From positions 2,115,960 through 2,179,959 of the forward strand of contig AP018794.1 in NCBI GenBank assembly GCA_009731425.1: a stretch of 64,000 bases of DNA, written 5' to 3'. Both the position numbers and the translations under genes were made by a program. Shown here in pieces: positions 1 through 8,615 of this stretch. Each line of letters begins with the position of its first letter. The first letter of the stretch is position 1. Below the pieces are notes generated by a model. The model ran no database searches and was not told where the DNA came from. It saw only the letters and a list, made by a program, of their open reading frames with translations. This stretch comes from Lachnospiraceae bacterium KM106-2 (GTDB lineage Bacteria > Bacillota > Clostridia > Lachnospirales > Lachnospiraceae).

Positions 1-308
1 ATCTCGCAAATAAATTTGCAGACCTAGTATATGAAGGAAAATGGTTTACACCAAAACGAGAAGCCATTCAAGCTTTCATCGAGGTAACACAGAAACAGGT
101 TACCGGCGAAGTGAAATTCAAACTTTACAAAGGTAATATCATTAAAGCAGGAACCACTTCTCCATATTCTCTATATTCAGAATCCCTTGCAAGTTTCACA
201 ACCGGTGAGTTATATGATCATCACGATGCAGAAGGATTCATCAATCTATTCGGTTTATCCTTAAAAGTCCGCGCTATGAAAATGGCTGAGGCTGATAAGA
301 ATAAATAA
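1..308 (+). CDS. argG: Argininosuccinate synthase, C-terminal part (5' end outside window)
   Basis: The reading frame is open from base 3 and ends at TAA 306-308. The visible 101 residues match the C-terminal oligomerisation region of argininosuccinate synthase: [14 protein letters not shown], the [11 protein letters not shown] strand, [13 protein letters not shown] and the closing segment [13 protein letters not shown] are typical of the family. The enzyme joins citrulline and aspartate with ATP in arginine biosynthesis in the cytoplasm. The ATP-binding N-terminal domain lies upstream of the window. It is the last gene of its transcript, followed at once by a terminator. The assignment is firm; operon partners cannot be seen. 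Confidence 0.93.
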   Translation, partial: LANKFADLVYEGKWFTPKREAIQAFIEVTQKQVTGEVKFKLYKGNIIKAGTTSPYSLYSESLASFTTGELYDHHDAEGFINLFGLSLKVRAMKMAEADKNK

Positions 309-313
309 AGACC

Positions 314-354
314 AAAAACACCTTGCTAAACTGCTCCGGCAAGGTGTTTTTTTA
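314..354. terminator. Bidirectional terminator between argG and bioD
   Basis: The stem AACACCTTGC pairs with GCAAGGTGTT around a 12-nt loop. It has an A-run on the left and a T-run on the right, so it can end transcription of argG (+) and of the bio operon (-), whose last stop codon begins at 356. Confidence 0.85.
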
Positions 355-355
355 T

Positions 356-1030
356 TTAAAATAAATATAAAATTTCCGCTAACGTCATATTAAGTCTTTT
401 TTCCTTCTCAGACCATACATAAACTGGACAATCAGTCATCTCTTCGATCATCTTCTTATTATCCTCTTCCATCAAATCTTCAATGTGAAAATGATTGAGT
501 ATGATCGCTTTCACTGGAATGCTCTGATTTTTGCAATATTCATAAGTTAGAACCGTATGATTGATCGTACCAAGTCCTGCAGCAGCTATGATCACAACTG
601 GAAGTTCTAGTGCTTTCACAATATCAGGAAGCATGATCTTTTCTTTTCCAATACTGATGGGACAAAGGATACCACCACTGCCTTCCATGACCATATAGTC
701 ATGCTCTTCTACCTTTCTATTATAATCTTCTATAATCTTATCTAGGCTAATCTCGGTACCAAGATGTTTCGATGCTAGATGAGGAGACACTGCCTCTTCA
801 AAGAGATAACTGACCGAATCATTTGGCTCTCCTTCCAATCCTGCATGAACAAAGACATACTTCGCATCTCCTCCGACAAGCTTTCCATCGATCCATTCCG
901 CACCAGATAAAGCAGCCTTATAATATCCTACGTTTACTTTTGCATCATGAAGGCATTTGATCAGCTCTCCGGTTAGAAATGTCTTACCGATATCGGTATC
1001 CGTTCCTGTCACAAATAATCCTTTTCCCAT
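356..1030 (-). CDS. bioD: Dethiobiotin synthetase
   Basis: This 224-residue protein is the ATP-dependent enzyme that closes the ureido ring of 7,8-diaminopelargonate with CO2 to give dethiobiotin. The P-loop GTDTDIGKT is at residues 9-17, and a glycine-rich MVMEGSGGILCP segment lies near residue 115, both typical of BioD. Length is normal for the family. Its ATG shares one base with the bioB stop (TAATG), so the two are translationally coupled. It is the last gene of bioY-bioB-bioD. No bioA, bioF or bioW is in the window, so the source of its substrate is not shown here. Confidence 0.93.
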   Translation of the reverse strand: MGKGLFVTGTDTDIGKTFLTGELIKCLHDAKVNVGYYKAALSGAEWIDGKLVGGDAKYVFVHAGLEGEPNDSVSYLFEEAVSPHLASKHLGTEISLDKIIEDYNRKVEEHDYMVMEGSGGILCPISIGKEKIMLPDIVKALELPVVIIAAAGLGTINHTVLTYEYCKNQSIPVKAIILNHFHIEDLMEEDNKKMIEEMTDCPVYVWSEKEKRLNMTLAEILYLF

Positions 1031-1986
1031 TATAAGCGAAACCCCATTTCCTGAATCATCTTAATATCGTCTTCCGTTCGGATTCCCGAAGTCGTTAACA
1101 TATCACCGGAAATTGCTCCATTGATCCCGCTTGCTAATGCACGTTTACCTTTATCTCCAAATAATCCTCTTCCACCTGCTAAGCGGATCTGTGTTGTCGG
1201 TAAGGTAAAACGGAATAAGGCGATACTCTTTACGATCTCATCATAATTAAGCACCTTCTGCGACTCTAATGGCGTTCCTTTGATCGGATTTAATACATTA
1301 AGCGGAATACTATCCACTTCTAATTCTCGTAATTGTAATGCCATATCAATACGATCTTCCATCGTTTCTCCTAATCCTAATATTCCACCGCTGCATACTT
1401 GAAGACCTGCTCTCTTCGCCGCTTTTATGGTATTGATCTTTTCATCATAGGTATGGGTCGTACAAATCGATGGGAAGAACCTTCTCGATGTCTCTAAATT
1501 ATTATGATATCTGATTACACCCGCATCCTTTAATAGTAAAAACTGTTCATAAGATAGTAATCCATGAGAGGCACATAACTTAATCTTGCAGTTATCCTTG
1601 ATCATTTTATAGATCTCACACAACTGTTTTGTCTCATCTAAGGTGAGCCGTTTTCCTGAAGTCACAACTGCAAATCGCTGTACCCCGCTCTTATGATTTG
1701 ATTTTGCACTAGAAAGTGCTTCTTCTGGCTGAATGATGCCGTGTTCTTTGATCTGAGTCTCATAATGTGCCGACTGTGCACAATATTTGCAATCTTCACT
1801 GCATTTTCCACACTTTCCGTTAATGATCGTGCACAAGTCAAACTCATTTCCACAGCATTTCTCTCGAATCTCTTCCGATGCTTTACTTAACTCCTTTACA
1901 TCTTCTTCTAGTAACGTAAGAAGTTCCTCTCTTAAAAGCAGTTGTCCAGTAAGTACTTTTTCTTTCATTTCCTTAAGCATACTCAT
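1030..1986 (-). CDS. bioB: Biotin synthase (radical SAM)
   Basis: This 318-residue protein converts dethiobiotin to biotin by sulfur insertion. The radical-SAM cysteines are C62, C66 and C69 in [16 protein letters not shown], followed by [15 protein letters not shown] and the ...[10 protein letters not shown] stretch typical of BioB. An AAGGAGG ribosome site lies 4 nt upstream of the ATG at 1986. A second ATG at 1980 would be spaced 10 nt away, so either could be used. The start lies within the last codons of bioY (stop at 1973), indicating translational coupling. Expression should follow the BirA-controlled promoter upstream of bioY. Confidence 0.96.
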   Translation of the reverse strand: MSMLKEMKEKVLTGQLLLREELLTLLEEDVKELSKASEEIREKCCGNEFDLCTIINGKCGKCSEDCKYCAQSAHYETQIKEHGIIQPEEALSSAKSNHKSGVQRFAVVTSGKRLTLDETKQLCEIYKMIKDNCKIKLCASHGLLSYEQFLLLKDAGVIRYHNNLETSRRFFPSICTTHTYDEKINTIKAAKRAGLQVCSGGILGLGETMEDRIDMALQLRELEVDSIPLNVLNPIKGTPLESQKVLNYDEIVKSIALFRFTLPTTQIRLAGGRGLFGDKGKRALASGINGAISGDMLTTSGIRTEDDIKMIQEMGFRL

Positions 1987-2533
1987 TCATCCTCCTTAAC
2001 AATGGCACCATCTTGACAGCAAGTATGGCACTCATCACACATAAGAAGAGATCTCCCGGCATATCTAATGGAAAACAAGATAATAATACAATTTTAAAAG
2101 AAGTTGGCTGATTGCTGAATGTATTTAACATGATATATTTATAGGTTAGCCCGATCGAATAGGTAACAAAGAATCCGCCAAAAGCTGCGATCAGGTAATT
2201 GATAAATTTATTCTCCTGTAACTTTTCTAGAATCGCTCCTACTGCAAAGGCTGCTGCAATAAAACCAATCAGATAACCAAAACTTGGTCTAAATATGTAC
2301 TGAACGCCACCGCCGGCTGCAAACACTGGGAATCCGACCAAACCGACTCCAACATAAGTTGCAACGGAAATGACTCCTAATTTCTTGCCTAAGATCATAC
2401 CGGTTAATAAAACAAACAAAAACTGGAGCGTAAAATAATCCATATAAGGTACCGGAATCTGAATAAAAGCACCGATTCCAACTAATGCTGCGCATAAAGC
2501 ACACATTGTCATTTTCTGAGTCTTTCTCATCAT
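1973..2533 (-). CDS. bioY: Biotin transporter BioY (ECF S component)
   Basis: This 186-residue integral membrane protein has about six hydrophobic segments. It is the substrate-binding subunit for biotin of an energy-coupling-factor transporter. Recognisable BioY features are the N-terminal [20 protein letters not shown], the [11 protein letters not shown] loop and the [24 protein letters not shown] block. It begins ATGATG after AAAGGAG. It is the first gene of the bio operon and overlaps bioB. Known BioY proteins use a shared EcfAAT module that is not in this window. The pairing with bioB and bioD suggests combined uptake and late-step synthesis of biotin. Confidence 0.93.
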   Translation of the reverse strand: MMRKTQKMTMCALCAALVGIGAFIQIPVPYMDYFTLQFLFVLLTGMILGKKLGVISVATYVGVGLVGFPVFAAGGGVQYIFRPSFGYLIGFIAAAFAVGAILEKLQENKFINYLIAAFGGFFVTYSIGLTYKYIMLNTFSNQPTSFKIVLLSCFPLDMPGDLFLCVMSAILAVKMVPLLRRMNEYA

Positions 2534-2564
2534 TCATTTCTCCTTTGTATTGTATTTAGGCACC

Positions 2565-2593
2565 ATTATAGACTTATGCTCACTCATTGTCAA
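2565..2593 (-). promoter_or_regulatory. Sigma-A type promoter of the bioYBD operon
   Basis: On the minus strand a perfect TTGACA (2593-2588) is separated by 17 nt from a perfect TATAAT (2570-2565). This is the best consensus promoter in the window and lies about 30 nt upstream of the bioY start. The -35 box lies inside the BirA-type operator. Confidence 0.9.
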
Positions 2594-2618
2594 CTATATT
2601 ATCTTTCTGGTTAACAAT
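2586..2618. promoter_or_regulatory. BirA-type biotin operator
   Basis: The inverted repeat ATTGTCAAC-N15-GTTAACAAT matches the known BirA operator of Firmicutes (TTGTTAAC, about 15 nt, GTTAACAA). One half overlaps the -35 box of the bioY promoter, so BirA bound to biotinyl-AMP would block RNA polymerase. The birA gene itself is not in this window. Confidence 0.88.
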
Positions 2619-2630
2619 AGTTTCAAAAAG

Positions 2631-2660
2631 AAACGGATCCCATCTACTAGAATCCGTTTT
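2631..2660 (-). terminator. Terminator of the ABC exporter operon
   Basis: AAACGGAT (2631-2638) pairs with ATCCGTTT (2652-2659), with a T-rich tract on the minus strand after the stem. It follows the permease stop at 2676 and separates it from the bio promoter. Confidence 0.75.
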
Positions 2661-2675
2661 TCTTTCATTCACTCT

Positions 2676-3449
2676 TTATTTAATTTCTTTTTTGCGATAG
2701 ATAACATATCCTATGACTAGGAATAATGCCATATGAACAAGTCCACACTGGATTACATTAGAGGTAATTTCTCCCGAAATAGAATCGCCCATTAATTTAC
2801 CTATATTACTTTTTAAACTAACATCCAGCAGCCATTTAATCATATCAGAAATAACCTCTGAATTCTTAAACAGCAATCCCAGTCCTTGTAAAATTGTATT
2901 ATACATCATAAATACTAAACAGAAGATAGTCGATACAGCAGAACCGCTGTTCATATTCATCGCCATCATATGCCCTAATGCTAATGCACCCAGCCATAAA
3001 ACATAGCAAAGAAGAATAATCTTGATATAATCTGACATGATATCACCTGTAATTGGTTGGGACCCAAGGAATATCCTACTGCAAATAAAGTAAATTACTC
3101 CATATACCAAAACCATAAATGCCATCAGAAGGGCCTCTGTTATAAAGCGATAAAAATAAACTTTAGTCCGATTGATACCAAAAGATACCGTATTCTTAAG
3201 CATTGAATTTCTGGACTCATTGGTATGTTCAATATTCATAATGGCCAACACAAGAAACCATCCTAATTGTATCATAATCTCAATTGCAAACATAAGACTG
3301 ATATTTTTATTGGGGAAGCTCTCACCCATTCTACTAATTCTTAACATAAAGTTTATAAACAAGGATCCGAAGATTCCTAATGCTAAGAAAACCCATGCGC
3401 ACTTTCTATTCCATATCTTATAAAACTCTGCTCTCAAATATGTAATCAT
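2676..3449 (-). CDS. ABC-2 type permease subunit of an exporter
   Basis: This 257-residue membrane protein has about six transmembrane segments. It opens with LRAEFYKIWNRKCAW, the charged amphipathic start common to ABC-2 permeases of the bacitracin/lantibiotic-resistance type. It would form the membrane channel for the ATPase encoded directly upstream, with which its start codon overlaps (ATGA, 3446-3449). No two-component system or bacteriocin gene is beside the pair. The substrate could be an antimicrobial peptide, but the sequence does not show it. Confidence 0.8.
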   Translation of the reverse strand: MITYLRAEFYKIWNRKCAWVFLALGIFGSLFINFMLRISRMGESFPNKNISLMFAIEIMIQLGWFLVLAIMNIEHTNESRNSMLKNTVSFGINRTKVYFYRFITEALLMAFMVLVYGVIYFICSRIFLGSQPITGDIMSDYIKIILLCYVLWLGALALGHMMAMNMNSGSAVSTIFCLVFMMYNTILQGLGLLFKNSEVISDMIKWLLDVSLKSNIGKLMGDSISGEITSNVIQCGLVHMALFLVIGYVIYRKKEIK

Positions 3450-4363
3450 TGGTGATCCCCTCCTAACAATTCCAAGAAATAATTTTCGAGATTCGTTGCC
3501 TGAACATCTAAAAGAGATAACTTAATTCCATTCATAACGATCAGTTCACTGATATCGGATGGTTCTCCTTCAAAATTAAAAATTCGAATCTCATTTTCAC
3601 TAACGATTTCACATTTTCCGCATTGTAATTTTTCTTTGATCAATGCAGCCGCTTTTTCTGTATCACTAACTTTAAGCTCAATATAATTCGTGCATTTATC
3701 TTCTAATTCTTTTGCACTTAATTGTTCCACTACTTGTCCATCTTTCATAAATCCGTAATCAGTAGCGATTGCAGATAACTCACTTAAAATATGACTTGAG
3801 ATCATGATCGTAATATTACGCTCTTTATTTAACTTTAAGATCAGATTACGAATTTCTACAATACCTTCTGGATCAAGACCATTAATTGGTTCATCTAAGA
3901 TCAAGAACTCAGGCTGATTCATTAATGCAAGACCTAACCCTAATCTTTGCTTCATACCAAGTGAGAAATTTTTAAATTTCTTATTCCCAGTATCAGCAAG
4001 ACCAACTACCTCTAATATTTCATCTACTACTTCTGGATTCTTAATTCCCCTCTGAATCCTAAAGTATTCCAGATTCTTTTTAGCAGTCATAAAAGGAAAG
4101 AACGTTGGTGTCTCAATGATCGTACCTGTCTTTTGTCTTCCCGCATCCAATTCCTTACTACCTGTTTCTCCAAATAAAGCAACCTCACCACTGGTTTGAA
4201 ATGCAAGTCCACACACAACTCTCATCAAAGTTGTCTTACCTGCGCCATTTTTTCCAACAAGACCATAGATCTGACCTTTTTTCAGTGATATATTAACAGA
4301 GCTTAGCACTCGCTTTTTACCATAGTCTTTATTCAGATCTTTTACTTCTAATATCGTATCCAT
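3446..4363 (-). CDS. ABC transporter ATP-binding protein, BcrA-like
   Basis: This 305-residue ATPase has Walker A GKNGAGKTT, the signature NFSLGMKQRLGLGLAL (the LGMKQ variant typical of the BcrA/DRA group), Walker B FLILDEPINGLDPEG and the H-loop MISSHILSEL. A C-terminal extension of about 90 residues follows, as in multidrug/bacteriocin exporters. The ATG at 4363 is chosen because GAAAGGTG lies 8 nt upstream; an in-frame GTG at 4375 has no ribosome site. It powers the downstream permease, probably for efflux of an antimicrobial compound. Confidence 0.87.
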   Translation of the reverse strand: MDTILEVKDLNKDYGKKRVLSSVNISLKKGQIYGLVGKNGAGKTTLMRVVCGLAFQTSGEVALFGETGSKELDAGRQKTGTIIETPTFFPFMTAKKNLEYFRIQRGIKNPEVVDEILEVVGLADTGNKKFKNFSLGMKQRLGLGLALMNQPEFLILDEPINGLDPEGIVEIRNLILKLNKERNITIMISSHILSELSAIATDYGFMKDGQVVEQLSAKELEDKCTNYIELKVSDTEKAAALIKEKLQCGKCEIVSENEIRIFNFEGEPSDISELIVMNGIKLSLLDVQATNLENYFLELLGGDHQ

Positions 4364-4493
4364 TTGACTATACACCTTTCCTATTCGTTATTTTTACCAC
4401 ATTATTTTACATTACTTTTAAAGTCAAAGCAATTGATTTTTTCTAACTTTACAATACATTTACATTTCTAACGATTAAATTTCTTCACAATTG

Positions 4494-4522
4494 TTGAATT
4501 TTATCCTTTTGTATGATAGAAT
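4494..4522 (+). promoter_or_regulatory. Promoter of glmS
   Basis: TTGAAT (4494-4499), a 17-nt spacer and TAGAAT (4517-4522). Transcription would begin near 4529 and give a leader of about 100 nt before the ribozyme. That leader includes a perfect hairpin, TGGCATTT-N6-AAATGCCA. Confidence 0.7.
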
Positions 4523-4619
4523 TCAAGTGGCATTTGATACGAAATGCCATATAATAAATGAGAATCAAGAATCTTGCTCCCAACAAGATGGATTCTAACG
4601 ACAGAAATGTCTTCAGTGT

Positions 4620-4785
4620 TAACTGATAAACTTAGCGCCATGCTCTCTTTTGGGACGGAAAAAGTAAGAGACAACGAGGTCAGAAAGTAATCGAAATCTT
4701 CGGCGGATGCTTTCTCGCGGTTCTTTGGACGTGTGATATATTGAACAAACCATTAGGTGACTAATGAACAAAATCAATATAACCA
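4620..4785 (+). ncRNA. glmS ribozyme (glucosamine-6-phosphate responsive, self-cleaving)
   Basis: The leader carries the conserved glmS ribozyme blocks in order: AGCGCC at 4634-4639, ACGAGG near 4674, ATCGAA and TTCGGCGGATGC around 4690-4712, ACAAACC near 4745, and GTGACT...GAACAAA near 4757-4772. By analogy with the Bacillus ribozyme, cleavage falls between A4634 and G4635. Glucosamine-6-phosphate acts as the catalytic cofactor, and the cleaved mRNA is degraded, giving feedback control of glmS. It lies directly upstream of glmS in the correct orientation. Confidence 0.95.
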
Positions 4786-4827
4786 GGGAAGAACATTGAA
4801 AATTTCATATTAAAAGGAGACATGATT

Positions 4828-6648
4828 ATGTGCGGAATTATTGGATTTACTGGCACGCTTGATGCCGAAAATGTATTAGTGGAGGGTCTTACACAGTTAG
4901 AATACCGTGGTTATGACAGTGCTGGTATCGCTTTCTTTGAAAATGATACGATTCGTACCATCAAAACTGCTGGTAAAGTATCCTGTTTAAAAGACAAAGT
5001 TGAGATGAGTGACATATCATCTACAAACTGCGGAATTGGCCATACAAGATGGGCAACTCACGGTGGTGTATCAGATACAAACTCTCATCCTCATACAGCA
5101 GGCGAAGTTACTTTAATTCATAATGGTATTATCGAAAACTATCATGAATTACAATCCGAATTAGAGGCAAAAGGCTTAAAACCAATCTCTCAGACTGATA
5201 CAGAGATCGCTGCTATGGTAATTAACGATTGCTACGAAGGCGATCCAATCGATGCGATCAAAAAAGCAGTTAAGAAATTAGACGGAGCTTATGGATTCTG
5301 TATTCTTTTTAAAGATCATCCAGGTGAAATCTACTGTATCCGTAACGGTAGCCCATTAGTTGCTACTCACTGTGAAGAAGGTTCTATCATCGCTTCTGAT
5401 ATGGTTGCTTTATTAAAATACTCCAAAGATTATTTTGTTCTTCCAGAACATCAAATCGCAAAATTAACAAAAGATGCGATCGTTGTTACTGACTTAGAAG
5501 ACAACGTAATGGAACCAAAGATGCTTCATGTTGATTGGGATGTAACTGCTGCTATGAAAGGCGGATATGAATACTTTATGTTAAAAGAAATTCATGACCA
5601 GCCAGAAGCATTGATCAATACGATCAAACCTCGTGTTAAAGAGAATCTTCCTAACTTCGAAGACGATAATATTCCAGATTCATTATTTGAAGGAGTAAAT
5701 CGTGTTGTGATCACTGCATGTGGTACTGCTATGCATGCCGGTTTAGTTGGAAAGAACTTGATCGAACGTCTTACTCGTGTACCTGTTACCGTTGACATTG
5801 CATCTGAATTCAGATATGCAAATCCGATTTTAGATGAACATACCTTAGTTATTACAATTTCTCAATCAGGAGAAACTGCAGATACATTAGCTGCTCTTCG
5901 TCTTGCAAAAGAAAACAATGCGAAGACATTATCATTAGTTAACGTAAAAGGTTCTAGTATCGCTCGTGAAAGTGACCACGTATTATATACACATGCTGGC
6001 CCAGAGATCGCTGTTGCTAGTACAAAAGCATATACCGTTCAATTAGCAAGTATGTACCTTGTTGCACTTCGTTTTGCTTTAGTAAAAAATACAATTTCAA
6101 AAGAAGAGGCTGCTTCTTACACTTCTAAATTATTTGATGCTGTAGAATCTGTTAAAAAAGTTCTTACTTTTGATAAAAAATTAGAAGAGATCAGCACAAG
6201 CCTTGATAATGCAGACAATATGTTCTTTATCGGACGTGGTCTTGATTACTCATTATCTTGCGAAGGTTCTCTTAAATTAAAAGAGATCAGCTACATTCAC
6301 TCAGAAGCGTATGCTGCTGGTGAATTAAAGCATGGTACCATTTCTCTTATTACTGATGAAGTACCTGTTATCGCTCTTGCAACACAAAGCGATGTATACA
6401 GCAAAATGATTTCTAACATCCGTGAAGTTCGTTCTCGTGGAGCAAACGTAATCTTAATTACAGGTGCTAACGCTGTTGTTGATAGCACAATTTGTGATTA
6501 CCATGTAATCTTACCTGAAATCGACGACTTATTTACACCATTTGCAACTGCAGTCGTTCTTCAGTTTATTGCATACTACTGCTCCGTACACCGCGGATTA
6601 AACGTAGATCAACCTCGTAACCTTGCTAAGAGTGTTACCGTAGAATAG
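4828..6648 (+). CDS. glmS: Glutamine-fructose-6-phosphate aminotransferase
   Basis: This 606-residue enzyme makes glucosamine-6-phosphate for peptidoglycan precursor synthesis. The N-terminal glutaminase domain begins Met-Cys-Gly-Ile, the Cys being the nucleophile after Met removal, with GYDSAGIA and GHTRWATHG following. Two SIS domains follow (TACGTAMHAG, SQSGETADT, ASTKAYT), and the end is DQPRNLAKSVTVE. The ATG at 4828 is chosen because AAAGGAGA lies 7 nt upstream; the in-frame ATG at 4822 is only 1-2 nt from it and would bury the catalytic Cys. It is controlled by the glmS ribozyme in its leader. Confidence 0.97.
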   Translation: MCGIIGFTGTLDAENVLVEGLTQLEYRGYDSAGIAFFENDTIRTIKTAGKVSCLKDKVEMSDISSTNCGIGHTRWATHGGVSDTNSHPHTAGEVTLIHNGIIENYHELQSELEAKGLKPISQTDTEIAAMVINDCYEGDPIDAIKKAVKKLDGAYGFCILFKDHPGEIYCIRNGSPLVATHCEEGSIIASDMVALLKYSKDYFVLPEHQIAKLTKDAIVVTDLEDNVMEPKMLHVDWDVTAAMKGGYEYFMLKEIHDQPEALINTIKPRVKENLPNFEDDNIPDSLFEGVNRVVITACGTAMHAGLVGKNLIERLTRVPVTVDIASEFRYANPILDEHTLVITISQSGETADTLAALRLAKENNAKTLSLVNVKGSSIARESDHVLYTHAGPEIAVASTKAYTVQLASMYLVALRFALVKNTISKEEAASYTSKLFDAVESVKKVLTFDKKLEEISTSLDNADNMFFIGRGLDYSLSCEGSLKLKEISYIHSEAYAAGELKHGTISLITDEVPVIALATQSDVYSKMISNIREVRSRGANVILITGANAVVDSTICDYHVILPEIDDLFTPFATAVVLQFIAYYCSVHRGLNVDQPRNLAKSVTVE

Positions 6649-6656
6649 TTTACATT

Positions 6657-6692
6657 AAAAAAGCACCATCCAGTTTTGGATGGTGCTTTTTT
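6657..6692. terminator. Bidirectional terminator between glmS and pepF
   Basis: GCACCATCC pairs with GGATGGTGC around AGTTTT, with six A on the left and six T on the right. It serves both converging genes. Confidence 0.9.
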
Positions 6693-6701
6693 GATATCTA
6701 T

Positions 6702-8408
6702 TTATTTTTCTTGTTCAATTGCTTTTAATAAAACTTCTTTTGCATAAGAAATTGCTCTCTTGACGCTTCCTTCTTCGAATGGAATAGAAAGGTGAGCTGC
6801 CTTTAATGTCTCAAGGTAACTTAAGCTTCCTCCCACATTACATAAAGTCAGATAGTCTTTCCAAGCTTCCACTTTGTTTTCTTCATAGCGTTTCTTAAAT
6901 TCCATGGCACCCATTGTTGTAAGCGTATAATTGATATAGTAGAAAGGATATAAGAAGATATGAAGTTTATGATACCAGTATCCACCACGTTCCATAAACT
7001 CATCATTCTCATAGGTTCTCCATGGCATGTATTTCTGCTCTAATTTATGCCACTCATAAGTACGTTCCTTTGGAGTAAGTTCAGGTTTTTCGTACATAAT
7101 ATGCTGGAATTCATCCACAGCCACACCAAATGGTACAAATGTGATCGCTTCTTGTAAATGAGCAAATCTGAATTTATCCGCAGCATCTCCAAAGAACTGC
7201 TCCGCATATGGGTAAGCAAATTGCTCCATAGACATAGAATGGATCTCTGCAATATCCGTTGACTCAGAATAGAATTCAGAGACAGGCTGATGACGCATTG
7301 CCTGATATCCTGCAAAAGCATGTCCTAACTCATGTGAAAGTACTTGCATATCAAAGATGGTATGATTAAAGCAAGAGAATACGAATGGTGCCTTTAAGGA
7401 AGATAGGGATGTCATATAGCCAGTTGATGCTTTATTAGGCTTATTCTTTAAATCCATTAGTTCATGATCGATCATAAAGTCAATGAATTCGGCCGTTTCT
7501 GGGCTCATATCATGATACATCTTTCTTGCTTCATTTATTAAGTACTCATCATCTCCGATTGGCTCTGCATTTCCATCTGGGAAGATAAATTTTTCATCAT
7601 AGACTTTGATCTTATCTACACCAATTCTCTTTGCCTGTGCTTCATAAAGCTTCTCACATAATGGAACAATTTCTTTACGAACCTGTTCACGGAATGCTTC
7701 TACTTCTTTTCTGCCATAGTCCGTTCTTCCCTGATTCTTATATCCTAGTTTAATGAAGTTCTCATCACCCATGGTACGTCCCATTTGATTACGAACGTCT
7801 ACAAGGTCTGCAAAGATCTGTTCCATCTCTTCTTCATTCTCATGATAGAAATTAGAATATGCTTTAAATGCTTGTTTTCTCATTTCACGATCTGGATGCT
7901 CGAAGTATTTCTGAACCCCATATAGATTCAATTCCTTACCATCTAATGCAATCTTTGCTGTTGCCATCAACTTCTGGTATTTGGTTGTAAGGGCAGCTTC
8001 TTTCTGCATAAATGGAATTAATTCTTCTTTAAAGCTGTCTACATCTAATTGCATCTTTGTAATGAGCTGTTTGCCATATTCAGCTTCTAGATCTGTTACA
8101 AAAGGACTCGTTAACATCGCTTGGTAGAATTCGAACATTTTCCCCTCTACCACTGGTGTTTCATTATTGAACACTTCAATTTCCTTCTCATAAAATTCAT
8201 CCGTAGTATTTAAAGTATTACGGATAAATGCGATTTCCGCCATTAGTTCAAATTCTTTCATTTTCTCATCTAAATTAAGATATGTTCTCTTCATATCCTC
8301 GTATGTACTAGCTTTCTTTACTTCATCTGCAGAGTTTCTAATGAACTCATTTACTTCACTGAAATCAGGTCTTTTATATTCTAAAGTACTAAATTTGAAA
8401 TCTTTCAT
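6702..8408 (-). CDS. pepF: Oligoendopeptidase F family zinc peptidase (M3)
   Basis: This 568-residue cytoplasmic metallopeptidase cleaves medium-length oligopeptides. The zinc motif HELGH is at residues 359-363, in VLSHELGHAFAGYQ, and the downstream STDIAEIHSMSMEQ supplies the third ligand region. An acidic helical N-terminal half is typical of the PepF/M3 family, and length is normal. The start follows AAAGGAGAAGAAG. It is a single-gene transcript. The subfamily common in Lachnospiraceae is annotated as M3 oligoendopeptidase; exact peptide specificity cannot be read from sequence. Confidence 0.92.
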   Translation of the reverse strand: MKDFKFSTLEYKRPDFSEVNEFIRNSADEVKKASTYEDMKRTYLNLDEKMKEFELMAEIAFIRNTLNTTDEFYEKEIEVFNNETPVVEGKMFEFYQAMLTSPFVTDLEAEYGKQLITKMQLDVDSFKEELIPFMQKEAALTTKYQKLMATAKIALDGKELNLYGVQKYFEHPDREMRKQAFKAYSNFYHENEEEMEQIFADLVDVRNQMGRTMGDENFIKLGYKNQGRTDYGRKEVEAFREQVRKEIVPLCEKLYEAQAKRIGVDKIKVYDEKFIFPDGNAEPIGDDEYLINEARKMYHDMSPETAEFIDFMIDHELMDLKNKPNKASTGYMTSLSSLKAPFVFSCFNHTIFDMQVLSHELGHAFAGYQAMRHQPVSEFYSESTDIAEIHSMSMEQFAYPYAEQFFGDAADKFRFAHLQEAITFVPFGVAVDEFQHIMYEKPELTPKERTYEWHKLEQKYMPWRTYENDEFMERGGYWYHKLHIFLYPFYYINYTLTTMGAMEFKKRYEENKVEAWKDYLTLCNVGGSLSYLETLKAAHLSIPFEEGSVKRAISYAKEVLLKAIEQEK

Positions 8409-8565
8409 CTTCTTCTCCTTTGCAATTATGATAATGATCTACATTTTATTGTATCACAGTCACAAAGTATCGTAAATGAATGCTATGATTTGCTTAATAA
8501 TATTAAGTGGATTCCAATAATCACCTTACAAATATCAACCTAAAAATTTGATTCGTTAATTTCCT

Positions 8566-8601
8566 AAAATAAAAAGAAGTTGATCATTTTTAATCAACTT
8601 C
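8566..8601 (-). terminator. Terminator after corA
   Basis: GAAGTTGAT pairs with ATCAACTTC around an 8-nt loop, followed on the minus strand by a T-rich run. It is positioned just after the corA stop at 8616. Confidence 0.85.
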
Positions 8602-8615
8602 CTTTTCTTCTTTAT

